Of a stretch of 64,000 bases of DNA, positions 10,521 through 22,258 are shown piece by piece (position 1 is the stretch's first letter; every line of letters begins with the position of its first letter). The notes beneath the pieces are model-generated. The model did not search any database. It saw only the letters and a program-made list of their open reading frames with translations, and had not been told where the DNA came from. The DNA is from Hydrangea macrophylla. Its lineage: Eukaryota; Streptophyta; Magnoliopsida; Cornales; Hydrangeaceae. The DNA is taken from NCBI GenBank assembly GCA_033977485.1, contig CM066982.1, forward strand, positions 32,714,218 through 32,778,217. Direction: 5' to 3'. The translations under genes were made by a program, and so were the position numbers.

Positions 10521-11816
10521 TCAGATGGAAGCTGGTGCAGAAAAATTGACTTGTTCTCCAAATTCTTTCACATTCCCTTGAGGATTACCCTCAAACCTTC
10601 CCAATCTAAAGTGCTTTAGCTCCACACCTTTTGCCACCCCACTAAGCACAAGATCAGCCAAAATCTTCCCTATTAATGGGGCCATCTTGAACCCGTGACC
10701 CGAGAACCCACCTGCAACCACCACATCCTCTCCAAACTCCTCCCTACCCAAGAAATCGATCACAAAGTCTTCATCTGGTGTCATGGTGTACATGCAAGGC
10801 TGGGTGATGACCGGCATGGTAGAGTCGACTCGGTCTCCAAATGTTCCTCGGATCCATTGTCTTAAAGAATCTAATATTTTCGTTGAGGGTGGTGCCCAAG
10901 ACCTACGGTCCGGGTCACAAAGCTGGCCTCCATGGATCGCAATCTTAATCATACCCGGGAATTCAAGCGACGGCGTTCCATATATATAGGGTTCGCCATA
11001 GCTCGCAAAACTTGGGAATCCACCTCCTTCGATGGTGAACTCGGCCTCGTGACCCTCTTTAATTCTCCAATAATGGACGTTGGTTTCTAAGGGTTGGAAG
11101 AGAATGTCACGATCGACTAATAGGCCGCCATTGCTGTTATTAGTACTACTCACTCTTTTAATTAACTTTTTCATCCAAGCCCCAACTGTAACAACACATT
11201 TTTTACCCCAAAACCTCTCACCCGTTGTTGTGTACACACAAATGCTGGCACCTCTTACCTTATGGTGCTCCTCTTTCTTTATGTCTTTCACTTCTGTGTT
11301 GTCTCTCAGAACAACACCATGTTTTAGTGCAAGTGTTTGGAACATGGACACAGCTTTTGTGGGCTTGATCACACCCCCAAGCTCAGTGGACACACCGACC
11401 CAATTCTCTGGCAAGTTGATCTTACCGGAAAATTCATCATGAACCTGCTGACAGTCGAGAACCTTATAGGGGATCAAATTTGTCTGGCAGTTAGTGATGA
11501 CAGCTTGGAGACTCTTGTTATCCGAGGGACCCATATCCAATTGTGAAGTCTTGAACAAGACCTTGTACCCTACTTCGGATTCGGCTTCTGTCCATAGTTT
11601 TGACGATTCTATCACCATGCTAGAGTAGTAATCTTCTGGGTACGTCAACCGAATGGTTCTGGACTCCCCGTGAGACGATCCACGGTGGTGCAAGAAATCG
11701 AATTGCTCGATGAGTAAAATTTTCTTCCCCTTTTTGGCGATCTGATAAGCTGTAGAGCTTCCCATAACCCCTGCTCCAACAACTATTACGTCAAATTCGT
11801 CGTCGAAATATTCCAT
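10521..11816 (-). CDS. Peroxisomal-type sarcosine oxidase / L-pipecolate oxidase (FAD-dependent)
   Basis: This is the only intact host gene recognised. The 431-residue product belongs to the monomeric sarcosine oxidase family, which oxidises N-methyl or cyclic amino acids and releases hydrogen peroxide, usually in peroxisomes. The start at 11816 gives MEYFDDEFDVIVVGAGVMG, matching the N-terminus I recall for the Arabidopsis homologue. The ORF also extends 24 codons upstream to an ATG at 11888, probably non-coding leader. Residues 14-19 (GAGVMG) form the ADP-binding loop. HHRGSSHGESRTIR, near residue 45, is characteristic of the family. Cys341 in QPCMYTMTPDEDFVID corresponds to the cysteine that binds FAD covalently in bacterial sarcosine oxidase. 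VAGGFSGHGFKMAP closes the FAD site. No intron is needed and the length is normal. The C-terminus (SAPASI) is not a standard peroxisomal SKL signal. Confidence 0.93.
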   Translation of the reverse strand: MEYFDDEFDVIVVGAGVMGSSTAYQIAKKGKKILLIEQFDFLHHRGSSHGESRTIRLTYPEDYYSSMVIESSKLWTEAESEVGYKVLFKTSQLDMGPSDNKSLQAVITNCQTNLIPYKVLDCQQVHDEFSGKINLPENWVGVSTELGGVIKPTKAVSMFQTLALKHGVVLRDNTEVKDIKKEEHHKVRGASICVYTTTGERFWGKKCVVTVGAWMKKLIKRVSSTNNSNGGLLVDRDILFQPLETNVHYWRIKEGHEAEFTIEGGGFPSFASYGEPYIYGTPSLEFPGMIKIAIHGGQLCDPDRRSWAPPSTKILDSLRQWIRGTFGDRVDSTMPVITQPCMYTMTPDEDFVIDFLGREEFGEDVVVAGGFSGHGFKMAPLIGKILADLVLSGVAKGVELKHFRLGRFEGNPQGNVKEFGEQVNFSAPASI

Positions 11817-12576
11817 CTCTTCCTCCGATCTGTTAAAACCAGAGAAGCACAATGAATATAAGCATTTATCTTTTTTCGTAGCAGACACATAAAATGTACA
11901 GAGTAAATTCCGCCATACATATTGCTGGTTTATGATGTGTCATATATCCCTCATTACATGCCAACTTGTCACAAATATTTGGCAAGTAAGTCATGTCAGA
12001 TATTTGTAATATTTTAGGGTCTGTTTGGAAAATATTAAAAATAGGATATGTTTCAAATCAAGTCAACTTTTTTATCTGGTTCTTATGAGAACCAAGTGTA
12101 GGTTGGTTTGAAAGAGAATCTAATTTACAAAATTTAATTGGACATGAACTCATATATAAGAAATAGACAGTTACAATAACTAAATAAAAATTGAACTGAA
12201 ACTAAATTAAGTCATGTTTTAGAATTTCCTAAACATGCCCTTAGGAATATATGAAATATTCTTACCCACTCAAATGTATCAAATAAAATCTCTGACTAGG
12301 TTTTGGACCATTCTCTAATCCATACATCAAATTTGCTTGGAGGGTACAGCAAATTGGATGTGTCACGTCATCAAATTTTTGTGCTCCAATCTATACGGCA
12401 AATCCATACATCAAATTTGGTTCTTCACCCAAGAGGCAGTCAAACCAAAAAAAAAAAACCATAAACAATATTTGATTTATAGATTGGAGATCGTCTCGGC
12501 TCACCATTAAGTCCCTACTTCTGGGTGGATATATCACAACCACCACTCATTCAAATTATTTAATTCCCATGCCAAG

Positions 12577-12608
<32 letters not shown>

Positions 12609-12838
12609 GATCAATTATTTGATCTATTATGAAATCATTATTTTTTGATCGTTCTTATCGGAGTACTCCGGTCAATGATTTTAACTTAAGGCCTCCATAT
12701 CACATTGTACTAATATTTGGTAAATTAATCAAATAAAATGGCATTGTAACAATTCTTAAATGATTGTATTATTCCCCGGTCTAGAATATCTAGTCCTTCA
12801 GTCCGTCTTTGAAAATATTTTCACGTTATTAAAAAAAT
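11817..12838. other. Upstream region of the oxidase gene
   Basis: This should hold the 5' UTR and promoter, read leftwards. No clear TATA box was picked. A segment at about 12306-12440 with ACCATTCTCTAATCC and two copies of CCATACATCAAATTTG looks like a degraded Tourist-type MITE. A 22-base A run lies near 12575. Confidence 0.45.
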
Positions 12839-12976
12839 GGGTAATGTTACGTGCACAGTGTTCATAAAGATTTGGATCATTCATTTCAGTGGGATTCATG
12901 CTTACATATATGAGATCTACTAAAATGAATGGCTCAGATCTTTATGTGCACACTTTATATGCATCAATCATTACCC
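12839..12976. mobile_element. MULE-type MITE with 9-bp TSD (TAAAAAAAT)
   Basis: The 138-bp element starts GGGTAATG and ends CATTACCC. The interior is self-complementary (CATAAAGATTTGGATCATTCATTT against AAATGAATGGCTCAGATCTTTATG, imperfect). TAAAAAAAT flanks both sides (12830-12838 and 12977-12985). Nine-base duplications point to Mutator-like transposase mobilisation. Confidence 0.8.
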
Positions 12977-13021
12977 TAAAAAAATTGAGTAAATTATGCT
13001 AACCTATCAAGATAAGATCAA

Positions 13022-13187
13022 GAGTAATATTTGGGACACTAACAAATTCCACTAACACTTACACCCACACTCTATCTCTCTCCTAGTGGCACTGTGGGAT
13101 CCGCAGTGGACTCAAAGTGCCACTAGGAGAGAGATAGAGTATGGGTGGGAATGTTAGTGGAATTTGTTAGTGCCCCTAGCATTATTG
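13022..13187. mobile_element. MULE-type MITE with 9-bp TSD (TAAGATCAA)
   Basis: This 166-bp snap-back element has arms carrying CACTAACAAATTCCACTAACA and its complement, meeting around TCTCTCCTAGTGGCACT. The outer ends are GAGTAATATTTGGGACAC and the complement of CAATAATGCTAGGGGCAC. TAAGATCAA is duplicated at 13013-13021 and 13188-13196. Confidence 0.85.
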
Positions 13188-13757
13188 TAAGATCAAAGAC
13201 TCAAAATACAAGTTAGTTTGATCTCTTATGTCAAAGATGGAAAGCCTAACAAAGTTAACGGTGTATGCAAGATTACCTAGATACGCCAAAAATGAAATAT
13301 AACTTAATAATTGAAAAAGGAAATTGCTAAATGCACTACATTTTCTGCTAAATCTACCACATTTACTCACAAAATTTTCATCTTTTGACACTGCAAGTTG
13401 TGAATTTAGCAGAAAATGTGATAGAATTAGAAATTCCCTTGAAAAATTAACACATTTTTAATGGACAGTTTTACCACTCGAAAAAGAAATACTTTCATAT
13501 TCATATTGGAGGAAAAAAATTATCTAAAACTTTTATTACCTTTGGTATGGGTTATTAAAAAGTTTAACAATCAAGTTAACGGTGAACGTGGGTGGATCTA
13601 AAAAGTCATTCCAGGGGGGCTTGATTAAGGTGGAAGTGTACGGGATTTTGCCCCCAATATTCTTTTTGGACCTATCTACGTATTCTGTGTATATTTTGCC
13701 CTTGAATTTTTTTTAGACCTATATATATATATTGTATGCATATTTTATAATTAGCAC

Positions 13758-13795
<38 letters not shown>

Positions 13796-14246
13796 AAGAG
13801 GGGGTTTAGTATGACAATTTATAATATTAGGGGGGACTTTTAGAATTTTCAGGCAGGGCTTAATTGTAAAAACTTTTTTTCAGCGTAAATCTGTAATTTT
13901 CAAAAATACTGGGGGGGGGGGGGGGGGGGGGGCTGAGCCCTCTTTTGACCCTTCTTCTGTCGCCCCTGATGGTGAACCGATCGTTGACTAACGGAAGAGG
14001 AAAATGTAACTCAACTCTAAATATCAAGGAAGGTCAGTTTAATTATGAAAATCACAAGAAAGGTCCCTGTATTTTGACCTTACCTCGAGCGAGGTGAATA
14101 TAGTTTACCTGTACAACAAAATATAACCCATGTACACCTCATCAATGCGTAGATTGGTTGAAGAAAGAACTCTAATCTGTGTATTTTAGCAGGCCTCTTT
14201 CTTCATTTTATCACTCATCCTACCAGGTTATAACCTATCTATCTAT
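13188..14246. other. Intergenic DNA with GA microsatellite and degraded repeat
   Basis: No gene is supported. A (GA)n tract lies at about 13758-13800. The stretch 13620-13970 (TTTTGCCC blocks, then a run of 22 G, then GCTGAGCCC and CGCCCCTGATGG) reads like the eroded end of an unidentified transposable element. Confidence 0.4.
13911..13932 (+). repeat. Uninterrupted run of 22 G
   Basis: The run is directly visible. It could form G-quadruplex and is a likely place for assembly length error. Confidence 0.9.
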
Positions 14247-15503
14247 TCTATATATATATATATATAAACTCAAGGCCAAAAGCCTTCTCTCATTAAGCCA
14301 CTTGCTTTTTTCTCTAATTTTCTTTTTTCCTACGTGGATCCTACTTGGCATCCTTTTTCAGAATTCTATTTTTTTTTTCTTTCTAAGCTTTATGTTTCTT
14401 TTTTCTCTTTGGGAACAAATTTAGAAACCCAAGAGCCTTCAGACTCTTCACCTCTTCATCTAGAGAAAATTCAAAAGATACATGTTAATCAAACTTGATA
14501 GATATGCATTAACGCCATGTTGGAATTGAAAGACAAGAAGGAATAAGCTCCAATACATATATACTTACATATATATATATATGTATTCATGCATGCATAC
14601 ATCAAAATGCAGTCCTCATTTGAAATGCTTTCTCTCTAACTTCAATGTATAATTGATTTTTAAATAAAAATTGCTAATTTGATATATGTTCACACTCATT
14701 CTTCTTCCTGCAGTTTTGTCTTTGCAATAGCTTTCAATTCTTTTTCTATGTTTAAGTTGAGGTTGTGGCTTGGAAGAAACAACCAATGTACATTTCCTAT
14801 TGGTAAAAATTTGCATTCACGGTAAGTTATTCTCTACATATAAAAGTTTTTTTTTTCCCATAAATAATAATTGGGTATGACATTTATTGTGTGATTTTTA
14901 AGAATATAGAGAGTATATACAATATCAATCGTAAACAATTCTAACATTGTAGTAGTAGCTTTGAGGCGGATGAAACATGAGTCCAGAATTTTGCAGCAAT
15001 TATTAACGAATCGGATCTTTAAACTTCTTCTTTCTTTCTTTCTTTTTTTTTTCCGATAGGAAAATTTGATCGTTTATCTTAAAAGATAAGAATCTTGATA
15101 ACTATTTTGATGCAAGCTAATTTCTACTACCATTTCTTTTCTTCTTTTTTTCCCCCTTTTCTTCCTTTTTTGACACTTGGGAGAGGGGGGATTTGAACAC
15201 TCATCACTTGAGTGGAGATCCTAGATTAAGACCATGGTCCTTACTACTACCATTTCTAACCTTAAATTTGATATCTTTTTAATGATTTAAATATTATATA
15301 AAAATGCACTCTTATATTTACCACATATAAATTAATAAATTATTTATGCTTATACTAATTATAAGCATAAATAATTAGCCCAGTGAAAATGGTTAAACTG
15401 ATTAGCTAGATGAAAATTATTTAACTAATTAGCCCAACAACTAGTTAGATGAATCGTAAAATGTTTTAAAATAGCCCATGCATAGTGTGGGTTTGTCGAC
15501 TAG
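14247..15503 (+). mobile_element. Candidate non-autonomous Helitron
   Basis: The 5' end TCTATATATATA...AAACTCAAGGCCAAAAGCC matches the style of plant Helitron 5' ends. The 3' end has an imperfect hairpin (CCCATGCATAGTGTGGG) followed by TTTGTCGACTAG. No RepHel coding sequence is present. The expected A/T flanks are not clean, so the boundaries are tentative. Confidence 0.5.
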
Positions 15504-15620
15504 CATATGTATATATATATATATGTATAAAGTTCAAGGCCAAAAGCCTTCCCACAGTATGCCACTTGACTTTTTGTATAATTTTCTTTTTTCCACTTGT
15601 CATTTTCTAAATTTTTTAAC
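15504..15620 (+). mobile_element. Second Helitron-like 5' end fragment
   Basis: ATATATATGTATAAAGTTCAAGGCCAAAAGCC repeats the 5' terminal region of the preceding Helitron and directly follows its CTAG end. A matching 3' end was not found. Confidence 0.4.
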
Positions 15621-15975
15621 CCTCCTATATTGTGCAACATGGCATTTTTTTTTTTTTTGGGTACTTTTTGATTTTAATAGTTACCCACTAAGATCAAAAG
15701 AGATCCTTCAAATTCCAGTAATAACCGGTTAAATTCAAGTACGGTTAAATTCAAGTAGTTACCACAAAATAACAAGACACTTCAAGCCCTGAAGTGATCG
15801 TCCCAATTATAGCCGACATCTTCATGCTCTCACCTCGTGCTGCCTCTTCATTTTACAATTACGGAGTAGTATATAGATCTCCCCTAATACCAAACTCTCT
15901 CTCGCTATATATATATATATATATATACATATCTATGCATAGACTTATATATATACACGTAAACTTATATGTATA

Positions 15976-16296
15976 CTAGCATTTGTCCGTGTTATGCATG
16001 GGTATGATTCAAAAAAAAAAATTTAAATCTAAATATTTACCTACGACGTCTATAAAAAGAAGAAAAAAAAAAGTTAAAAAACATGAAAAAAAAAATGATA
16101 TATATATGATTTGTTGAGAGAGAAGTTAGAGCAAAATTGTAGGATCATTTTTTTTCCTTTTTGAATACAATTTTATTTTAAATCTATATATATACACACA
16201 CGTATATACATATACTACATATTATGTAGCAATGCAGCATCCCAACAAATACATGGGTGCCAATTGACACCTACATTGCTATTTATTATATATAGA
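15976..16296 (-). mobile_element. Short non-autonomous Helitron (321 bp)
   Basis: On the minus strand it starts TCTATATATAATAAATAGC (after an A) and ends with CCCATGCATAACACGG...GCTAG (before a T). This is the A^T insertion site and 3' hairpin plus CTAG expected of Helitrons. It is too short to code for anything. Confidence 0.65.
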
Positions 16297-16468
16297 TATG
16301 CAGTCTGCTATCCTTCGTAAGAAATTGTTATGTAAAACAATATGAAAAGTCTGTCTTTCAAATAGAAGCACCAAAGTATATTATACAATAAGGTTACTAA
16401 AGTAATATACTTTTAACCTTTTATAAAATTACTTTAGTGCACTTTTTTTAATATTAAGATGTGATAAA

Positions 16469-16469
16469 A

Positions 16470-16498
<29 letters not shown>
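16469..16498 (+). repeat. (AAT)n microsatellite
   Basis: About nine tandem AAT units. Confidence 0.85.
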
Positions 16499-16500
<2 letters not shown>

Positions 16501-16511
16501 CAATTTTTGTA

Positions 16512-16638
16512 AGTAACGGCTTAACTTAGTTGGTAAAAAGGCTCTTCATACCACACTCACATTAGGAATCGTACCTTGACCCTCCCCCGGGCCCTGGCCC
16601 TGACACTCATGTCCTTGCAAAATACCACTACACCAAAT

Positions 16639-16640
<2 letters not shown>
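16512..16640 (+). mobile_element. Degraded tRNA-derived SINE, candidate
   Basis: CTTAACTTAGTTGGTAAAAAGG resembles an RNA polymerase III A box, and GGAATCGTACCTTGACCC, about 35 bp later, resembles a decayed B box. A pyrimidine/GC-rich segment follows. No target duplication was found. Confidence 0.4.
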
Positions 16641-16673
<33 letters not shown>

Positions 16674-16679
16674 ATTTCT

Positions 16680-16745
16680 GTCCACACAAATTTACACACA
16701 TAGCATTTCTCTCCGGCGACCATTATTACCAAAGCAAACTGACTA
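16680..16745. mobile_element. Partial MITE related to 22710-22818
   Basis: GTAATTTC at the start and CCATTATTACCAAAGCAAACTG at the end match one arm of the hairpin element at 22710. The other arm is missing. Confidence 0.45.
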
Positions 16746-16774
16746 TATTATTATTAATATTATTATATATTTTA

Positions 16775-17344
16775 TCTATATAAAGAGTAAAGTCAAAACC
16801 CTTCTCACAATGTGCCACATGACATTTAAGGGTTTTTATTTTGTCCACTTAGCATTTCTTTTTCTTTTTCTTTTTTATAATAAATTCATTGTTTCTTTAT
16901 AACAAACACACACACACACACATGTGTGTGTGTGTGTGTGTGTCGTGTTTGTGAATCACATCATATTTATTATATGTCAATACAAAATCTCTTCAACTTC
17001 TCAAAATTATAACAATTTTTAAATAAATTCATCTTCTAGAGTCTTTTTATCTTTCAGGTATTAAATTATATTTTATTGCATTCAAAGTTGTTAATTTAAT
17101 TCATATATGTATTTGTTGGTTCATGTATTAGAAATACGTATAATAGTAAATTAAGTTCAATGTATGTTCATGACTATCATAAAAAATAAAAAATAAATAA
17201 AAAGTAAAAAATGTATGTTCATATGTTTGTTATCTCTTAAGGTCTTTTAGACAACTATAAAAGGATAAACGTATTATGTATGTATATCTACTGGCACAAG
17301 AGTATTTTAACAAAAACCCGTACATTGCACGGATTGTCGACTAG
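16775..17344 (+). mobile_element. Non-autonomous Helitron (570 bp)
   Basis: The element starts TCTATATAAAGAGTAAAG after an A and ends CCCGTACATTGCACGG...TTGTCGACTAG before a T. The 3' hairpin and CTAG are diagnostic. Inside, an (AC)n run passes straight into a (TG)n run (16908-16942), making a perfect cruciform-capable palindrome. No ORF of note is present. Confidence 0.8.
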
Positions 17345-17895
17345 TTTAATTCTAAAACACGATGCATTTTAACCAGTTCTACTAAAATTGCTCCCCATCT
17401 CTCCCTTCTCTCAGTATTCACACATCTCTCCCTTCTCTCTATATATTCAAACAATATATATATACATACATACCAGATCTAACATAAGTTTTTCATACTT
17501 TCCTGCAGGGAGCAGATCATTTGTCTCAAATATATAAAAAATAATAATAATAATTAACAAAATTGAGATATTTAAATGCATTGGCATTTTTTTTTTCAAA
17601 CACTAGGGATGACCCATGCGCAAGGCACGTGTTCATACTGTTTATCAGCACATTGAATAAGAGTATTATGTGCATAATTTTTTTTTTTTTGATATATTAT
17701 GTGCATAATTACAAGTGATAGATGGTAAGATATGAAGTTTCAAGTCCTTAACTTTACCAATTTATAACCAAAAAACTCAGTCACCTACACGTATGTCATC
17801 ATCATCTATGGGTTCAGAATGGTTCTCACTCTTCACCATTTTTTTAATTTAAATTTTGAACAATTTGAAACTCTTCTCATTTTTACACATTTTGC

Positions 17896-17959
<64 letters not shown>

Positions 17960-19932
17960 CATTCCTTCTCTCACAACACTCTATTTCTTTCTAAATTAAA
18001 TATGCATCAAAAAATTAATATTATACGAATTATTTAATTTAGGTAAGAACAAACTTTTTTAGGTAGTGTCGGGCACTGGAAATATACATACGAGCTATAT
18101 ATTATAGCCGTTTGCGAAATAAAATAAAATAAAAATCTTAAAATAATTTTATCATTGAAATTATGCACACACTAATTTCGTAGTGATGCCTGAGAAAATA
18201 TATAATTAGATATTTGTGATAAGAGAGGCACACCTATATCTTGTGTAATTTAGCTAGTGATGCCCAAATCATAACCTTGTTAATTGCCTGCAAAGTTAAG
18301 GGAAGAAAAAATTAAACTAAATTCCATAAGCACAACAATTCATGACTCATCTATAGCCATCCATTCTAAATATACAAAGACACAACACAAGTATTGCTTA
18401 AAAAAAAAATTTAAAGTTAGATAGGAAACATATAATGCGCCAAAATATTTCCTCTAAGCCAATGTAAAATCGACCAAAATAATACACCATCAAGAAAAGC
18501 TTGAAAAAATCAACTCACGCCTTTAATATGATTGCCTCAAAAAAAAAAAAAAAAAAAAAAGTTTCGACTAAAAAATCAACTCACACCTTCAATATGATTG
18601 CACCAAAAAAAATTAATTTTAGCAACTTACAAATAGCCCATCAATGATACATAATGACTTTGCCAGAAAACAAACTTCGAAAATTATCAAATCATTTGAT
18701 AGTTTTAGTACGAGCAAGTTGAAGAAAAATGATGAATTGGTTAACTTTTACAAAAAAAAAAAAAAAAAGGGAAGTACAAAAACATTTAAAGGACAAATTA
18801 ATGAGTAAATAATAATCAATTCATATAAGGATTAAATCATATTCGAGATGATCGGTTTTGGGTGTGTTTGAGTTTATCATTTTAATCTCTGACGGAACTA
18901 ATCTGAGTCACGCTCATTTTGATATGTGGATGTCATATAAATTTGGGATTACATAACATTGAGAGTCTCAGACAATTATTAACAATCCAAGCAGGAAAAT
19001 TATCAAAACCAAAAGATATCTTCTGTGTAAACCAATAACAAATCTAGCAATTTTATATGCTAAACCATTACCTTTCCTCCTAGATCTAAATTTAATTAAA
19101 TGTTACCATTTCACATTGAAATCAATCTTCAAAGTACCAAATTAACAAAAACCAATAAGAATGTGAAACACAAAAGGCCACTTATCTCAAAAGACTATAC
19201 TAGTTCAAAGGTTCATAATATATGAGATCAGAATATAAAATAAATCTCCCCCTACTTTTACTTGGGTCTCTCTTTCTTTGCGTATGAAAACTATACACGT
19301 ATAGTTTATATATACATATATAAATCACCCAAAAAAACTTTATAAACAGAGAAATTTGTGCTTGAAGGCTTATGAAACCATTTTTTTCCATTCTAAAAGA
19401 ACTCAAATCACTTACAAGGCCAAGAAAATGAATACCAAAAATTAAATTGACATGATCATTTCAAGAAACAGAAACTAACAACTTCAGGAAGGCCAAGAAA
19501 TCTTAGAACCCAGATCTAGTTAAAAACAAAAAATAAAAATGAACAATCACACAAAATCACGTACGAGAAAGCTCACAATTTAACCAGAAAAAAAAAAACT
19601 TCAATAAAATGAGCAAAGTACACAAACCCAATTGAGGTCGTCAAGCCACAGATTAATTCAGATCCAAAGCTCGGAGAGTCAAAAACATCAACTTCAAAAT
19701 GCTCTTTTGCATTCCCCACCCAAAACAAAATGATGACCCTTAGCTTTTGTACTTATCTACACGAGACCCATGCGTTGTTTAGATTCACGTGACCCATGCC
19801 ATGTGTATGTGTTCAGATTCCACTTCTTTTCCTGTGTGTGGTGATGGGATCTTCTATGATACTAGTGTCATTTAGGACTTTGACCATCTCCGACTCCCGA
19901 GACCATAAAATTTTGACACAAATGTGTGCCAA
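17345..19932. other. A/T-rich intergenic stretch without a recognised gene
   Basis: No coding region is supported on either strand. Visible structure is limited to simple repeats, including (CT)n/(TA)n at 17899-17959 and poly(A) runs near 18541 and 18755. Confidence 0.55.
17899..17959 (+). repeat. (CT)n followed by (TA)n microsatellite
   Basis: About 40 bp of CT repeats runs into 20 bp of TA repeats. The open frame across it is low complexity. Confidence 0.9.
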
Positions 19933-20117
19933 GAGAAATGTTAGGCACAGACTCTAAACCACATTTTAAATAACACTATTATTTTAAATTTATGTACCAT
20001 GTGCTGTGTAATTGATATATAAAAAAGTATGAAAAATTCAAACAATACAGAGTACATGCATTTAAAACATAAAGTATAATTTAAGGTGTGATTTGAAATG
20101 TGTGTCTAGTACTTCTC
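19933..20117. mobile_element. MULE-type MITE, TSD GTGTGCCAA/ATGTGCCAA
   Basis: The ends are GAGAAATGTTAGGCAC and the complement of GAGAAGTACTAGACAC. The interior matches the element at 24053-24236 (GTGCTGTGTAATTGATATATAAAAAAG against GTTATGTAAGTGGTATATAAAAAAA). The flanking 9-mers agree at 8 of 9 positions. Confidence 0.7.
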
Positions 20118-20302
20118 ATGTGCCAAACTTGTATTTGCCTTATCAAATTTGATGATGTAACATAGTGTATCCCTTCATTTCAACCAGTGGTGCACCGTAC
20201 AATATTTTATTAATTTTCATATTTTATCCTGCCCCTCCGTATATTTTACGTGTTTTCTTTAAAAAGTCAAATTTTTTAAGTTAACATCGTGAATGTATCT
20301 TA

Positions 20303-20690
20303 GACCATCTCTAAAGGAGAAGGCAAATTTTACACATCAAATGACTCATTTGATGCAAAAATTAATATTTGCTACTTGAATCAAACTCATGCACTCCAAA
20401 GGATACACCAAATGTTGATTATTTTAATGTATCTTTAGTTTTCCATCTTTTTATATTCAAACTTTTTTTATCACTTTTTATCATCCCACCACATTCCTTC
20501 TCTCTCCCCCACATTTATTATTCTCAAAAAATTCATTTGATGCAACAAGTAAATGTAGCAAAGTTGCTGCATATGACAAGGGCAGCAAAATTGCTGCTGC
20601 TGGTTGATGCTCCCTTTGGAGCCCATTTTGCTGATGTGGAGCAGCAAAGTTGCTTCATTTTTTAGTTTGATGCCATTGTTGGAGATGGTC
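20303..20690. mobile_element. Tourist-like (PIF/Harbinger) MITE with TSD TTA
   Basis: The inverted ends are GACCATCTCTAA and TTGGAGATGGTC, flanked by TTA at 20300-20302 and 20691-20693. The element is 388 bp. The open frame inside is not credible as a gene. Confidence 0.7.
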
Positions 20691-20858
20691 TTACATGTAA
20701 AAAATTTAAAGCAAAATTTTAAAAGTGCCCTTTCTTACATTTTTTCTCTTATACATTTTGTTGAGTATTTTTAAAACCAAGTAGGGTACTTATAAAAAGT
20801 ACAATAAAAATAATATTAAATACTCTTAAGGAATAATTAATAGTTTTGGATTATTTAA

Positions 20859-21895
20859 TGTCACGTCCCGATTTTTACTACCAAAACCACGACGACATAA
20901 GAATTGTTAGGATCAAACAAAATAGATCAATCACTCAATCCACTCGTTCACACAATTTACCCGTTCACTCACAAAAGTATCATACTAGATTTCTCTTGGT
21001 AATATAGCAATAAGAGACACCAACCTCACCTCACCCGTCACCATTCCTCGATCCCTGAGGCCGGTTGGATCTTATTAGGTGCTCATTGCTCATGTACCCT
21101 TTAGTACCATAGCACTTAACCAAAATAATATATTAATATTATTTAACCAAAAATATATGGATGCTAATAAAAAGACAACATAAATCAAAGAGAGTACAAA
21201 TAGGGATGCCAAGGAAAATACTCCGGAGATTTAAGAGCATATTGTACACAACTCCGTACCTTAAAAATGATGTTGAGGAATTTCCAAACTCTCTGAATAT
21301 ATATATGTATATGTGTGAATATATATAACTCTATGTGTGTGTATCAATATATGTGTGTGTGTGTGTGAGTTGCCAAGAGAGAGAGACAGTAAGGGGAAAA
21401 GAGAGAAGTGAGGGATGAGAGATTGAGAGTGAGAGGTGTAGTGTATATATAGGCTAGTAATGCTTGGCTCCCAAGCACAAACACACACTACACACTAACA
21501 CACACACTACTCACACGCACAAATGGGTAATACTTGGGGCACAACCTTCATACAACTTTCATACAACCTCCCCAAAAGATGTGTCTATCTCTTTCCTGTG
21601 TCACTGTGGGGTCCAGTGACATCACAGAAGAGAGATAGATACATCTTTTGGGGAGGTTGTATGAAAGTTGTACGAAGGTTGTGTCCCAAATATTACTCCG
21701 CACAAATACACTGCCCAAACTAAAATTGGGCACTAAGTCTCCTATGGGAGATTATTCCATGTGGTTACTCACACGACCACACACGCACACAGGTAAAAAT
21801 TACACTGTTAAAAATCTTAAATTGATATATTTTCTAATGAAAATAAATGTATATATATTTTTTTTAAATACATTTTAAATTTTCGGGTCACTACA
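20859..21895 (-). mobile_element. Solo gypsy-type LTR holding a MITE
   Basis: On the minus strand it runs TGTAGTGACCCGAAAATTT to AAATCGGGACGTGACA, with TG...CA ends. The flanks TTTAA and TCTAA differ at one of five bases. A minus-strand TATA (CCTATATATA) lies at about 21444-21453. No internal region or primer site adjoins it. A 174-bp MITE sits inside. Confidence 0.7.
21525..21698. mobile_element. MULE-type MITE with perfect 9-bp TSD (CGCACAAAT)
   Basis: The ends are GGGTAATACTTGGGGCACAACC and the complement of GAGTAATATTTGGGACACAACC. The arms pair for nearly the whole length around GTCACTGTGGGGTCCAGTGAC. CGCACAAAT lies at 21516-21524 and 21699-21707. It was inserted in the solo LTR. Confidence 0.9.
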
Positions 21896-22109
21896 TCTAA
21901 AAATGAAGAGACACATAAAATAAAATGGAAGAAGTGCTACATTATCTACTCATGTATGTCTTTGTCTCTTCAATGTACTCCCGTGACAAAATCTTCCTTC
22001 TGTTTGATAAAAATATTTGGAGGAAATGAGTTTGATTAGAGGAATAAGATGGCGTGGACTGCTTGGCCTCTTTGACTAGTTTGACGAATTTTAATGATTC
22101 ACGGGATGA

Positions 22110-22258
22110 GTCAGGTAAAAAATGTGTCTATTTTTTTTTTTTTTTTTTTGTCATTGTGAAATTCAGTGATATTATAGGAGAGATATAGACACATCTTTTG
22201 GATTGTGTCTCAAAAATTATATCTTTGAGTATGTAACGTGTGTCCCAATCTTTACTCG
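22110..22258. mobile_element. Degraded relative of the MITE at 21525
   Basis: ATGTGTCTAT, then GTCATTGTGAAATTCAGTGATATT, then TAGACACATCTTTTGGA follow the same order as in the intact element. The end GTGTCCCAATCTTTACTC keeps the terminal motif. The left arm was replaced by a T run. Confidence 0.6.

Noticed and set aside
11080..11546. Plus-strand ORFs across the oxidase gene
   Set aside because: They are shadows of the minus-strand gene.
15120..15240. Possible SINE with ATTTGAACACTC near 15190
   Set aside because: One tRNA-like word alone. No A box, tail or duplication.
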